A stretch of DNA of 64,000 nucleotides, from contig CAKZFX010000009.1 in the NCBI GenBank assembly GCA_936908745.1, positions 124,001-188,000 on the forward strand. Direction: 5' to 3'. The stretch comes from an uncultured Chitinophagaceae bacterium. GTDB lineage: Bacteria > Bacteroidota > Bacteroidia > Chitinophagales > Chitinophagaceae. The translations under genes were made by a program, and so were the position numbers. Positions 20,521 to 30,800 of this stretch are shown one piece after another. Under the pieces are notes generated by a model, which saw nothing but the letters and a program-made list of their open reading frames with translations, did not search any database and was not told the DNA's origin. How positions within the stretch are numbered: position 1 is the stretch's first letter; each line of letters starts with the position of its first letter.

Positions 20521-21858
20521 TTATTTCAGTTCAAAATTCTCTAAGAATTTGGTATTGAAATCTCCGCTGAGGAAACGTTCATCTTTCATCAGTTGCAGGT
20601 GAAAAGGGATCGTTGTATGCACACCTTCGATTACATATTCACTCAAGGCACGGTGCATGGTGTTGATCGCTTCTTTTCTTGTTTGTGCAACAGTGATCAG
20701 TTTACCGATCATAGAATCATAATAAGGAGGGATCACATAACCTGCATATACATGACTGTCCACACGCACGCCATGACCACCCGGCTGGTGCAATACAGTG
20801 ATCTTGCCCGGTGAAGGACGGAAATCATTGTAAGGATCTTCAGCATTGATACGGCATTCGATCGAATGCATCTGCGGTATATAATCGTTGCCCGAAATTT
20901 TTTCACCCATCGCAATCTTGATCTGTTCTTTGATCAGGTCAAAGTTGATTACTTCTTCTGTCACGCAATGCTCCACCTGTATACGGGTGTTCATTTCCAT
21001 GAAATAGAAGTTGCGGTGTTTATCAACAAGGAATTCAATTGTTCCTACACTTTCATAGTTAATAGCAGAAGCGGCTTTCTTCGCGGCCTCTCCCATCTGG
21101 TAACGCAGTTCATCCGTCATAAACGGTGAAGGTGATTCTTCCACCAGTTTCTGGTGACGGCGCTGGATAGAGCAATCCCTTTCGCTCAGGTGACATACGT
21201 TGCCATATTGGTCACCGGCCACCTGTATCTCGATATGTCTTGGCTCTTCTACAAATTTTTCCATGTAGATGCCATCGTTTTTAAATGCGGCGGCGGCTTC
21301 TGCTTTAGCCGTATTATAAGCCCTTTCCATTTCGCTTTCTTCCCAAACGATACGCATTCCCTTTCCACCACCACCGGCTGTTGCTTTCAGGATGACAGGA
21401 TAGCCCATGGATTTGGCCAGCCCTTTTGCTTCATCGAGACTTTGCAATAAACCTTCTCCACCGGGAACCACCGGAACACCGGCTTTGATCATGGTGTCTT
21501 TGGCCGTGATCTTATCTCCCATGGAGTTGATCATATCTTTTGTGGGCCCGATAAATTTGATACCATGGTCATTACAGATCTGTGCAAACTTTGCATTCTC
21601 TGCAAGGAAACCATAACCCGGGTGAACCGCATCGGCATTGGTGATCTCCACCGCTGCCATGATATGAGGAATATTTAAATAAGAATCGCTGCTTTGCGGG
21701 CGACCGATACAAACTGCTTCGTCAGCAAATTTTACGTGCAGGCTGTCGCGGTCGGCAGTAGAATAAACAGCCACCGTTTTGATACCCATTTCACGGCAAG
21801 TTCTTATCACTCGCAGGGCAATTTCGCCACGGTTAGCAATCAATATTTTTTTAAACAT
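20521..21858 (-). CDS. accC: biotin carboxylase, acetyl-CoA carboxylase subunit
   Basis: ATP-grasp biotin carboxylase of 445 residues, which carboxylates the biotin on AccB in the first step of fatty acid synthesis. It opens [19 protein letters not shown] and contains [10 protein letters not shown], the glycine-rich ATP loop [12 protein letters not shown], and [10 protein letters not shown]. It lies 95 bases after accB in the same direction. Full length. Confidence 0.97.
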   Translation of the reverse strand: MFKKILIANRGEIALRVIRTCREMGIKTVAVYSTADRDSLHVKFADEAVCIGRPQSSDSYLNIPHIMAAVEITNADAVHPGYGFLAENAKFAQICNDHGIKFIGPTKDMINSMGDKITAKDTMIKAGVPVVPGGEGLLQSLDEAKGLAKSMGYPVILKATAGGGGKGMRIVWEESEMERAYNTAKAEAAAAFKNDGIYMEKFVEEPRHIEIQVAGDQYGNVCHLSERDCSIQRRHQKLVEESPSPFMTDELRYQMGEAAKKAASAINYESVGTIEFLVDKHRNFYFMEMNTRIQVEHCVTEEVINFDLIKEQIKIAMGEKISGNDYIPQMHSIECRINAEDPYNDFRPSPGKITVLHQPGGHGVRVDSHVYAGYVIPPYYDSMIGKLITVAQTRKEAINTMHRALSEYVIEGVHTTIPFHLQLMKDERFLSGDFNTKFLENFELK

Positions 21859-21953
21859 AAGATTTGATAATGTGATGAATGTGATAATGTGGGAATGTGA
21901 AAAACTGGTTCGCTTTCATTTTCACATTTTCCTATTCCTGATCTCCACATTAA

Positions 21954-22433
21954 TTAAGCGGGTTCAACAAGGAACAAAGGCTGATCGTATTCAACAGGTG
22001 AAGCATCGTCCACCAATACTTTCACGATCTTTCCTTTCACTTCGCTTTCAATTTCATTGAAGAGTTTCATGGCTTCGATGATACATACCACTTTGCCCGG
22101 CGCTATTTCAGTGCCTACGTCCACCAGGTTCGGTTTGTCGGGCGAAGGACGGCGGTAGAATGTACCGATCATCGGGCTTTTAATAGTAATGGTATTGCCG
22201 GCAGGGGCTTCTGCTGGCTGGGCAGCCGGTGCAGCAGCAGCGGGAGCCGCCTGAACAGCCGCCGGGGCCTGTGCCACAGGTGCAGCAGCCATAGGAGCGG
22301 CTGAAACGACCTGGGTAACGTGTTCTTCTTTCTGTTTAATAGTAACCCTGAAATCTTTTTGTTCGATGGTAACTTCACCAATATTTGACTTGTTGACCAT
22401 CTTGATCAATTCCTGTATTTGTTTAAAGTCCAT
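21954..22433 (-). CDS. accB: biotin carboxyl carrier protein
   Basis: From the ATG at 22433 (MDFKQIQELIKMVNKSN), 159 residues. A longer reading from a TTG 9 bases upstream is possible but unlikely. A mobile linker rich in Ala, Pro and Gln (about residues 45-80) joins the helical N-terminus to the biotinyl domain. That domain carries the biotin-accepting Lys in CIIEAMKLFNEIESE. Partner of AccC, encoded next to it; accA is 20 kb away. Confidence 0.96.
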   Translation of the reverse strand: MDFKQIQELIKMVNKSNIGEVTIEQKDFRVTIKQKEEHVTQVVSAAPMAAAPVAQAPAAVQAAPAAAAPAAQPAEAPAGNTITIKSPMIGTFYRRPSPDKPNLVDVGTEIAPGKVVCIIEAMKLFNEIESEVKGKIVKVLVDDASPVEYDQPLFLVEPA

Positions 22434-22548
22434 GTTTTTCAATTTTGAAAGAAGTTTTGGTTTAGAAAGGTTAGCTAAGATAGCGAAATCAAAGCCAGCA
22501 TTTCAAATGAATTTAGACCGATTTTGAGGCAAATATGGGCAAAATCTA

Positions 22549-22584
22549 TAAAAAATGGCCCAAAATCCTAAGATTTCGGGCCAT
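22549..22584 (-). terminator. intrinsic terminator of efp
   Basis: Long stem ATGGCCCnAAATC / GATTTnGGGCCAT with a TTAG-type loop just after the efp stop; the minus strand continues with TTTTTTATAG. Confidence 0.85.
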
Positions 22585-22603
22585 TTTGATAAAAACTTAT
22601 TGA

Positions 22604-23170
22604 TTACTCTTTTACTCTTTCTACGTATTCGCCAGTCTTTGTGTTTACGCGGATCAGCTCTCCTTCGTTTACAAATAAAGGTACGCTGACAGTAGCTCCT
22701 GTTTCTACCGTAGCCGGTTTCAGGGTACGGGTAGCGGTATCCCCACGCAAGCCGGGTTCTGTATAAGTAACCAGCATCACAATTTTGTCAGGCAGTTCCA
22801 CGCTCATTGGCTGCTCGGTTTCTGTATTGAACAATACGCCTACTTCCTGGCCATCTTTCAGGAATTGGGGAGCATCCACGAGGTTTTCCTGTAAAGCAAT
22901 CTGCTCAAAAGTCTCGTTGTCCATGAAATTGTAGCCGGTATCGTCTTTATAAAGGAACTGGTAGTTTCTTTTTTCCACCCTTACAGGGTAAATAGTATCA
23001 CCAGAGTTCCATGTTTTCTCGATAGAACGGTTATTATCAACACCTTTCAATTTTGCCCACACTTTCGCTGCGGCACGGGCTGTCTTGTTTTCGCCAAATT
23101 CCACGATGGAATAAAGGCTGCCATCCAGTTTGATAATCATTCCACGGCTGATGTCTGATGTTGTTGCCAT
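22604..23170 (-). CDS. efp: elongation factor P
   Basis: Three beta-barrel factor that relieves ribosomes stalled at polyproline. From the ATG at 23170, 188 residues, the usual length; a longer frame to 23311 would overrun the promoter and is rejected. Domain I opens MATTSDISRGMIIKLDGSLY. The tip loop reads ENKTARAAAKVWAKLKG, so the residue normally modified (Lys34 in E. coli) is Arg32 here. The closing segment TKTGEYVERVKE is typical. Monocistronic with a near-consensus promoter. Confidence 0.96.
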   Translation of the reverse strand: MATTSDISRGMIIKLDGSLYSIVEFGENKTARAAAKVWAKLKGVDNNRSIEKTWNSGDTIYPVRVEKRNYQFLYKDDTGYNFMDNETFEQIALQENLVDAPQFLKDGQEVGVLFNTETEQPMSVELPDKIVMLVTYTEPGLRGDTATRTLKPATVETGATVSVPLFVNEGELIRVNTKTGEYVERVKE

Positions 23171-23210
23171 TGTAGATTCAATATTTTGGTCCCGAAAAAT
23201 TTCGGGAGGG

Positions 23211-23241
23211 CAAAGATAAGGGAGGCCGTATGGATGGCAAA
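23211..23241 (-). promoter_or_regulatory. consensus promoter of efp, TTTG-N19-TATCTTTG
   Basis: Minus-strand TTTG (complement of 23238-23241) and TATCTTTG (complement of 23211-23218), 19 bases apart, match the Bacteroidota consensus. The -7 box is 40 bases before the efp ATG. Between them lies a CCCGAAATTTTTCGGG palindrome in the leader. Confidence 0.75.
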
Positions 23242-23313
23242 GTAATGGCCGGGATTCTGGGTCATTTCTTTTAAAATGAATATTTTTAGGGATATAGCAG
23301 CTTCCCGGCACAC

Positions 23314-26118
23314 ATGAGAAAATTAATAACCGCCATTGTTTTAACCACAGCCCTCCTGTTTACAGGACTTCGCAGCGAAGCCCAGCTTACCGTTATCAAT
23401 AATTCCAATGCAACAGAACTCGCTCAAAAACTGGTGGGCGAAGGTTTGACGATCAGTAACGCAACCTTTACCGGCCACCGCGAAATGGCAGGTTTCTTTT
23501 TCAATGAAACCACCACTTTAGGCATCGACAGCGGCGTGGTACTTACCAATGGAAGGGTGCTGCGTTCTCCGCCCCGCTTTGGCATACAAGGCCCCAGCTC
23601 TTCACTCGCCAATAACCAGATGGGACAACCCGGCGATGCACAGCTGAACAGTATTTTGGGTGTGAATACAAAAGATGCCTGCGTACTCCAGTTTGATTTT
23701 GTGCCACAGGGAGACAGTATCAAATTCAACTATGTATTCAGTTCCGAAGAATATCCCGAGTATGTTTGCCAGTTCAATGATGCATTTGCTTTTTTTATTT
23801 CTGGTCCGGGTATTACCGGCAGCCAGAATATTGCCCTGATCCCTAATACAACGTTTCCCGTTACAATTGATAATATTCAGAACCGGGGAGCCTGCTCCGC
23901 GGGAGCGCCTTATTTCCCTCAATATTATGTAGACAACCAGTCAAACAGCACCTTCACTCATAATGGCTATACTACCGTACTGACAGCACTGGCTAAAGTA
24001 ATTCCCTGCCAGACCTATACATTGAAACTGGTTATTGCAGATGCGGTGGATGAAGAGTTTGATTCAGGCGTGTTCCTCCAGGCAAGAAGCTTAACATCGA
24101 ATGCCACTGCTGTTAGTAACCAGGCTTTATCAGACCCCGCTGGCAACAGTTATTTAGCCGAAGGTTGTGAAACCCGCACTTTTGAAGTACGCCGCCGCCG
24201 CAAAGAACCAACCCCGCTGATTGTAAATCTTGAATATGGCGGTACAGCCATCAATGGCGTGGATGTTCAGTTGTTGCCCACACAAATCACGATTCCTGCC
24301 AATGATAGTTTTGCAAGAGTGACCATTGTACCGATACAGGACGGGCTTGATGAAGGCATAGAAGAATTAAAAATTTATACGTTAGCCGCCTGTGCTTCGC
24401 TGATCCGTACAGACAGTACGATTGTGCAGATAAGGGATTATGATATCCTTAATTTAACCCCGGACACGGTTGCCGTTTGCCGCAATACAGTTGTTCAGTT
24501 GCTGGCTGATCCTTCTTTTGCTTCTTATCAATGGAAAGCAGACCCGACACTAAGCAGTACAACGATCCCTAACCCGGTAGCAACACCCAGCGTAACGACC
24601 ACCTATGTATGTACGGCCACCTTGGGGACTTGCAGCGCAAAAGATTCTGCCTATGTTAAAGTCAAAGCGATTTCGCTTAGTTCCAAAAAGGATGTGAATT
24701 GCCGCAATGGCAATACAGGCAATATACGTGTAGCAGCCAGTACCGAATGGCTGTCAACCTCTGTTGAATATTCATTAGATGGAATAAACTGGCAGCCCAC
24801 GGGTGATTTTAATAACCTGCCCACAGGCAATTACTATGTAAAAGTCCGTGATGCCGGTTGTATTGATAGTTTATTAGTTCCGATTGTGCAGGCGTTTCCT
24901 GATCTTGTTATTGACAATATTGCTTCCACGCCGGCCACTTGCTCTGGTGCCGCTGACGGACAATTAACGATTACAGCAGCGGGTGGTAATAATCCTTACC
25001 TCTATTCAACAGATGGCACTACTTTTCAAAGCAGCAATATCTTCAATTTGAACGCGGGCGATCATACCATCACCTTAAAAGATAATAATGGCTGCACGAC
25101 CACACAACTGGCAACCGTTGCCCTCAACAATACGGTTGTGATTGATGCCAGCGATGAAACTTCTATTTGTGAAGGAACAACCTATACCATACCTGCCACT
25201 TCCAATGCCAGCAGTTTTGCCTGGACGTCCAATGGAGCCATGACAGGCGCTACCAGTTTAACACCTGTTGCCGCTCCCACCAGTACCGAATGGTATTATG
25301 TGACTGCCGCAACGGGTATTTGTACTAAAAAAGATTCGGTAAGAATTGTTGTGCGCCCCGCACCTGTGGCCGATGCAGGCGCTGATTTCAGTATTTGTTA
25401 TGGAAAAACATTTCAACTCAATGGCAGCGGTGGCACAAGGTATCAATGGAGTCCCTCTACTTATTTTACAACAGGCGCAGATATTGCATCGCCTTCTGCA
25501 AAAGCCACGCAAAATATCACCTATAACCTGGCAGTATGGGATGCCACAGGTTGCCGTTCATTGACTACTGACCCGATCAGGATAACCGTCACTCCTTCTG
25601 TAAAAATATTCGCGGGCAATGATACCATTGCGGCGATGAACCAGCCTGTGCAATTGCTGGTAGTGGAAACCGGCAATTCAGGTGTTACCCGTTACGAATG
25701 GTCACCGGCTGTTTTTTTAAATGATGCAACGATTGCTAACCCTGTTGCCATCCTTCAACGTGACCAGCGCTATGTAGTAACGGGTACAACGCCGGATGGC
25801 TGTGTGGGCATTGATGAAGTGCTGATCAAAGTATATAAAGGACCGGAAATTTATGTGGCGTCCGCATTCACACCGAATAATGATGGTTTGAATGATGAAT
25901 TGAAACCTGTGCCTGTGGGAATGAGAGAGCTTCGTTATTTCCGTATTTATAACCGATGGGGACAACCTATCTTTGTCACCCAAAACATGTCAAGAGGCTG
26001 GGATGGCCGTATCAACGGTATCATGCAGCCGCATGGCACCTATATCTGGATAGCCGAAGGCGTCGATTATGAAGGCAAGGTTATTTCAAAAAGAGGAACC
26101 GTTACATTGATCCGTTAA
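23314..26118 (+). CDS. T9SS type B surface protein with choice-of-anchor L domain
   Basis: 934 residues. Signal peptide MRKLITAIVLTTALLFTGLRSEAQ. Residues about 30-260 form a choice-of-anchor L domain (GIDSGVVLTNG, SVLQFDFVPQGDSIKFNYVFSSEEYPE). Next comes a Calx-beta-like stretch (VNLEYGGTAINGVDVQLLP), then Ig/SprB-like repeats with GGNNPYLYSTDGTTF and GGTRYQWSPSTYF. The last 90 residues, from IYVASAFTPNNDGLND through NRWGQPIF to RGTVTLIR, are the gliding-motility/CHU_C type B sorting domain that directs outer-membrane passage by the type IX system. It is paired with a small thioredoxin-like gene 14 bases downstream. Probable role: cell-surface adhesin; ligand unknown. Confidence 0.92.
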   Translation: MRKLITAIVLTTALLFTGLRSEAQLTVINNSNATELAQKLVGEGLTISNATFTGHREMAGFFFNETTTLGIDSGVVLTNGRVLRSPPRFGIQGPSSSLANNQMGQPGDAQLNSILGVNTKDACVLQFDFVPQGDSIKFNYVFSSEEYPEYVCQFNDAFAFFISGPGITGSQNIALIPNTTFPVTIDNIQNRGACSAGAPYFPQYYVDNQSNSTFTHNGYTTVLTALAKVIPCQTYTLKLVIADAVDEEFDSGVFLQARSLTSNATAVSNQALSDPAGNSYLAEGCETRTFEVRRRRKEPTPLIVNLEYGGTAINGVDVQLLPTQITIPANDSFARVTIVPIQDGLDEGIEELKIYTLAACASLIRTDSTIVQIRDYDILNLTPDTVAVCRNTVVQLLADPSFASYQWKADPTLSSTTIPNPVATPSVTTTYVCTATLGTCSAKDSAYVKVKAISLSSKKDVNCRNGNTGNIRVAASTEWLSTSVEYSLDGINWQPTGDFNNLPTGNYYVKVRDAGCIDSLLVPIVQAFPDLVIDNIASTPATCSGAADGQLTITAAGGNNPYLYSTDGTTFQSSNIFNLNAGDHTITLKDNNGCTTTQLATVALNNTVVIDASDETSICEGTTYTIPATSNASSFAWTSNGAMTGATSLTPVAAPTSTEWYYVTAATGICTKKDSVRIVVRPAPVADAGADFSICYGKTFQLNGSGGTRYQWSPSTYFTTGADIASPSAKATQNITYNLAVWDATGCRSLTTDPIRITVTPSVKIFAGNDTIAAMNQPVQLLVVETGNSGVTRYEWSPAVFLNDATIANPVAILQRDQRYVVTGTTPDGCVGIDEVLIKVYKGPEIYVASAFTPNNDGLNDELKPVPVGMRELRYFRIYNRWGQPIFVTQNMSRGWDGRINGIMQPHGTYIWIAEGVDYEGKVISKRGTVTLIR

Positions 26119-26132
26119 AATTGAATGACAGT

Positions 26133-26639
26133 ATGAAAAGTTTGCGTTTGTTAAGTCTCGTGGTTTTTAGTTTGGTCAGCAGTGTTGTATTTGCACAAAA
26201 GGACAGTATTCAGCCTCCTTATAAAAAATTTCCTACGTTCCCGCCGGTTAAGTTATTAAAGACGGACAGCGTCAGTTATTTCACCAAAGAAGACCTGAAC
26301 AAGAAGTCAGCCGTATTGCTGATGCTCTTCAACCCTACCTGCGATCATTGCAAACATGAAACAGAAGAGATCATTCAGCGCATCAATGATTTTAAAGGCA
26401 TCCAGATCGTAATGGCGACGGCCATGCCCCATGATTCCATGACAGCGTTTGTAAAGAAGTATGAACTGGCCAAGTATGACAATATCGTTGTAGGACAGGA
26501 TGTTCATTATTTCCTGCCTACTTTTTACAAAATCAGCCATTTGCCTTTCCTGGCATTTTATGATCGCAAAAAGCAACTGATCTCCATTTTTGAAGGGGCG
26601 CTACCGGTTAATAAAGTATTAGAAGAGCTAAAAAAATAA
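26133..26639 (+). CDS. exported thioredoxin-fold protein (CxxC)
   Basis: From the ATG at 26133, MKSLRLLSLVVFSLVSSVVFAQ, a signal peptide; a TTG four codons upstream is less likely. The roughly 147-residue mature protein has a redox motif CDHC in LMLFNPTCDHCKHETEEI and a cis-proline-like HLPFLAFYDRKKQ, as in the TlpA/ResA family. It is probably a periplasmic thiol reductant or a degenerate peroxiredoxin-like protein. It lies 14 bases behind the surface-protein gene and is probably cotranscribed. Confidence 0.85.
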   Translation: MKSLRLLSLVVFSLVSSVVFAQKDSIQPPYKKFPTFPPVKLLKTDSVSYFTKEDLNKKSAVLLMLFNPTCDHCKHETEEIIQRINDFKGIQIVMATAMPHDSMTAFVKKYELAKYDNIVVGQDVHYFLPTFYKISHLPFLAFYDRKKQLISIFEGALPVNKVLEELKK

Positions 26640-26671
26640 CAGGCACAATCCTGTCAAAAGCCTTTCCCGCC

Positions 26672-26679
26672 TATCTTTG
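26672..26679 (+). promoter_or_regulatory. -7 box of mdh promoter (TATCTTTG)
   Basis: Perfect -7 element 37 bases before the mdh ATG; the -33 region is not consensus. Confidence 0.6.
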
Positions 26680-26716
26680 CGGCGAAATATTTTCCTCATT
26701 CAATAAATCATTTTCA

Positions 26717-27646
26717 ATGAAAGTAACTGTTGTAGGTGCTGGTGCCGTAGGTGCTACCTGCGCTGATAATATTGCCCGCAAAGAGCTTTGCGAAGAACTG
26801 GTATTACTGGATATCAAAGAAGGAATCGCGGAAGGTAAGGCACAGGATATGATGCAGACGGCCACATTGCTTGGTTTTGACACCAAGATCACCGGCAGCA
26901 CGAATGACTATACAAAAACAACCGGCAGTGATGTGGTGGTGATCACATCCGGTTTGCCACGTAAACCCGGCATGACCCGTGAAGAACTGATCGGTGTAAA
27001 TGCAGGTATCGTAAAAGGTGTTTGTGAAAACATTTTGAAACATTCTCCCAATGCGATCATCATCGTAATCAGCAACCCGATGGATACGATGACTTACCTG
27101 GCTTTGCAGTCAACAGGATTGCCAAAGAACAGGATTATCGGTATGGGCGGTACATTGGACAGCAGCCGTTTCAAGTATCAATTAAGCCAGCATTTAGGTT
27201 GTTCACCTTCTGACCTGAACGCAGTAGTGGTGGGCGGTCACGGCGACACTACGATGATCCCATTGATCCGTATGGCTACATGGAACAGTGTTCCGGTAAC
27301 TGATTTCCTGACACAGGAACAGCAGGATAAAATTGTAGCAGATACAATGGTGGGTGGCGCTACACTTACTAAACTGATCGGTACCTCTGCATGGTATGCA
27401 CCCGGTGCGGCTGGTGCTGCATTGGTGGAAGCCATTGTGCGTGATGAAAAGAAACTGTTTACTTGCTGCGTGGCGCTGGAAGGTGAGTATGGGCAGAAAG
27501 ATATTTGCCTGGGCGTACCTGTTACCATTGGTAAAAACGGCTGGGAAAAGATCATTGATTTTAAATTGAATGAAAGCGAGCAGGCAGCGTTTAATAAGAG
27601 CGCAGAAGCTGTAAGAAGCATGAACGACGTGCTGAAAACGCTTTAA
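26717..27646 (+). CDS. mdh: malate dehydrogenase
   Basis: NAD-dependent malate dehydrogenase of the LDH-like group, 309 residues, TCA cycle. It begins MKVTVVGAGAVGATCADN (GxGxxG at 7-12); Asp in LLDIKEG selects NAD. The substrate loop has GLPRKPGMTREEL with two arginines, then VISNPMDTMTYLA and the catalytic His in VVGGHGDTTMIPL. Complete, single gene, with its own promoter and terminator. Confidence 0.97.
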   Translation: MKVTVVGAGAVGATCADNIARKELCEELVLLDIKEGIAEGKAQDMMQTATLLGFDTKITGSTNDYTKTTGSDVVVITSGLPRKPGMTREELIGVNAGIVKGVCENILKHSPNAIIIVISNPMDTMTYLALQSTGLPKNRIIGMGGTLDSSRFKYQLSQHLGCSPSDLNAVVVGGHGDTTMIPLIRMATWNSVPVTDFLTQEQQDKIVADTMVGGATLTKLIGTSAWYAPGAAGAALVEAIVRDEKKLFTCCVALEGEYGQKDICLGVPVTIGKNGWEKIIDFKLNESEQAAFNKSAEAVRSMNDVLKTL

Positions 27647-27672
27647 TTAAATATTTCGTAACTTTGTACTAT

Positions 27673-27698
27673 AAAGCGGCTTACAGGCCGCTTTTTTT
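27673..27698 (+). terminator. intrinsic terminator of mdh
   Basis: Stem AAAGCGGC / GCCGCTTT around TTACAG, running into TTTTTTTG. Confidence 0.88.
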
Positions 27699-27826
27699 GT
27701 ATCCTGGTCTACCTTATTAATACTACAATTATTTTTCCTCCTCAAGCCTACTTTTGCCTGCACTTACCCGATAAGTATGGATAAATTACATTTTTACAGT
27801 AAGTTGCCGCCGTTCATCGCCTGCTT

Positions 27827-30800
27827 ATGAAGAAGATTGTCACAACGTCTTGTGTTTCCGCTGCTATAAAAGGAACTGTGCTTTTTCTTCTTTGTATGTT
27901 TTCACGCAACAGTTTTTCCCAAACGATTACGATTACTGATATTGAAACAACGGGGCGTTTCAACTCCTGTCCACAGGGAGATAAGCCCGGCATCACGGCT
28001 ACGTTTATTTCCGGTTCCGGAACCTCTGTTGTCAATAACCAATTAGTATGTAACGATCCCTGCGGCACCACGACGCTACGCATATTGCTGACCAACGTAA
28101 GATGGAACCAGCAGCCGGATGATAACTGGATACATGGTATTTTTTTTCCGCAAACACCCGGCTTTACCGTAAGTGGTGTAAGCCTGCCGGCCGGCTGGGG
28201 CGCCTTCCAGGGTGTTACCGGAGCTCCTTGTTCTGCCGCACAAGCTGGTGGCCCCGGTTTTTATTTTGATGGAGAAACAATGGCTATCTGTTGCACCAAT
28301 TCAGCAATGGACGGCGACCCTTCCAATAATTATGGAGATGTGAATGTAGAGTGTGGCACCCCGTTGTCCTTTCATTTTGATATGACTTTTTGCAACAGCG
28401 CCATAAAAGGAGGGCTGGTTGATTTTACATTACGTGGCACTTCTGATGGAAATACTGGTTGCTGGAATGCCCCTGATTTAGCCAACAATACGATCGCTTT
28501 CAAGATCGCTACTGTCGCCTGCCCTGATATTTACAATGTGCCTTTCGCTGTGAACCTCATCAATGATTGTTCAGAAGTCCCTTTTAATCCCCGTGCTGAA
28601 ATAACAGGTGGTTGTGGCAATGGTAATATTGTAACATGGTGGGATGCACCATTTGGCGGCAACCAGATCGGAACGGGTGTGCCGTTTGTTTATGATCCTG
28701 CAGGCAGCGCTTGCCCTGTTGGAACAACATTGTGGGCATCTTGCTGTCCTATTGGCAGCACTGCCTGCGCCAATCGTTTTGCTGTTCCGATAAATGGCAG
28801 TTGCATACCGGAGCCGACCGTAACACACAGTAAAACAGCCCCTGTTTGCAGCAGCAATAATGGAACTATCGCCGTAACACCGAGCACAACCGGAAGCAAT
28901 ACAGTTGTTCTTACCGGCCCGGGAGGCCCTTATACGCTTACAGGAGCAGGTACACAAACATTTACCGCCTTAGGACCGGGCAGTTATAGCTACACATTTA
29001 TTTCACCATTGGGTTGTGCAGGCGCCGGTGGTCCTGTTGTTTTAATTATCAATAGTCCTGTACTTTTTGCAAGAGGAACAGCAGTGCATCCAACCTGTAC
29101 GGTTAGCGGCTCTGTCAGTTTTAACCCAACCGGCGGCACAGCGCCGTATGCGTTTTCGAGTGATGGCGGTGCTGTTTTTCAACCCGGCAATAGCTTTACA
29201 GGACTGGCAGCAGGCACCTATAATTTCCGCATCAAAGACAATTTTGGTTGTCTAAAAGACACAACGATCATCTTAAGAGATCCGCCTGCATTAACTGCCA
29301 ATATCACTAACAGTTCATTGGCGGGTTGCCTCAATAATAATGGTTCCCTGTCTGCGATACCCATGGGCGGCACCGCACCCTTTACATTTACGATTACAGG
29401 AGCTGTTATCAATACAACCGGCGCCACGAGTGGTGTTTTCACAGGATTGGCCGCTGGTAGTTATACAATCACTATCAGGGATGCAATGAATTGTACGGCC
29501 AGCACCAATGGAACTGTGTTTTCTTCTCCATTGGTAACAGCCGGTTTGGTCAGCACCACGGCAGCAGGCTGCGCTGATAATATCGGAACAGTAACTGTAA
29601 GTGTTACCGGTGGCACAGGTCCTTTTGCCTATACCATTGCAGGACCCACTGTAAATACAACAGGTGCAACGAATGGCGCATTTACAGGTCTTGCCAGCGG
29701 TGCATATGTTGTCACAGTTACAGATGCACAAAGTTGTATGTCCACTGTCAATGCAACAGTGGCGGCAACGAGTCCGTTAGTTGCAACGCTTTCTGCAATG
29801 ACCGCTGCAGGTTGCACAAACAATAATGGTTCTTTGTCCACTACCACCACCGGCGGCACAGCGCCTCTAACTTTCAGCATTGCAGGCCCCACCGTAAATA
29901 CAACAGGAGCTGCAACGGGCCTGTTCACCGGGCTGGGCAATGGCGCTTATACAATTACAGCAACGGATGCACAAGGATGCAAAACAAGTACAACCGGTAC
30001 TGTGACTTTAGCGGACAATATGTTTTTGCAGTTAGATGCGGAAGCAACCGTCTGTGCCGGAAGCCCTGTGACATTTATGCCACGCACAAATGATGATGCG
30101 AATACATTTACATGGACAGGCATCAATGGCACCGCCACTTCCACCATTGCTAATCCTGCGATATTACAGGCTGTTGCCACACCTGCTGACACTGCTATGT
30201 ATGAATTGCATGTGCAGTATGGCGCCTGTGAAAGAAAAGATACTATTGTCGTAAACGTATTGCACAAACCTGTGGCCAATGCCGGTGTTGATACGCTTAT
30301 CTGTAAGTACAGCGACGCTGTATTGATGGGCAGCGCCGGAAATGTTTCAGGCCCTGTCAGTTTTGAATGGACACCGGCTGCCCGTGTTGTATTTCCCCGA
30401 CAGGCCGTTACACCGGTAACCAATATCAACAACAACACCGTTTATACCTTAACGGTAAAAGATAATTATGGCTGCAATTTTACCGACAGTGCTGAAGTAA
30501 CAGTGAGTGTAAAAATGCCGGTACCCGCTTTTGCCGGCAATGATACCAACGTGGTGCGTAATTTGCCGGTGCAGCTGATGGCCAGTGGAGGTGTTTCGTA
30601 TGTATGGTCGCCATCCATATTGCTCAATGATGCGACATTACAAAACCCCATTGCCACATTGCAGCGTGACCAGCGTTTCACTGTGATTGTTACGGATGAT
30701 ATCGGCTGCACAGGCGCCGCGACTGTATTGATAAAAGTATTTGAACAAGCAGATATTTATGTAGCCACTGCTTTTACACCGAATGGCGATGGCATCAATG

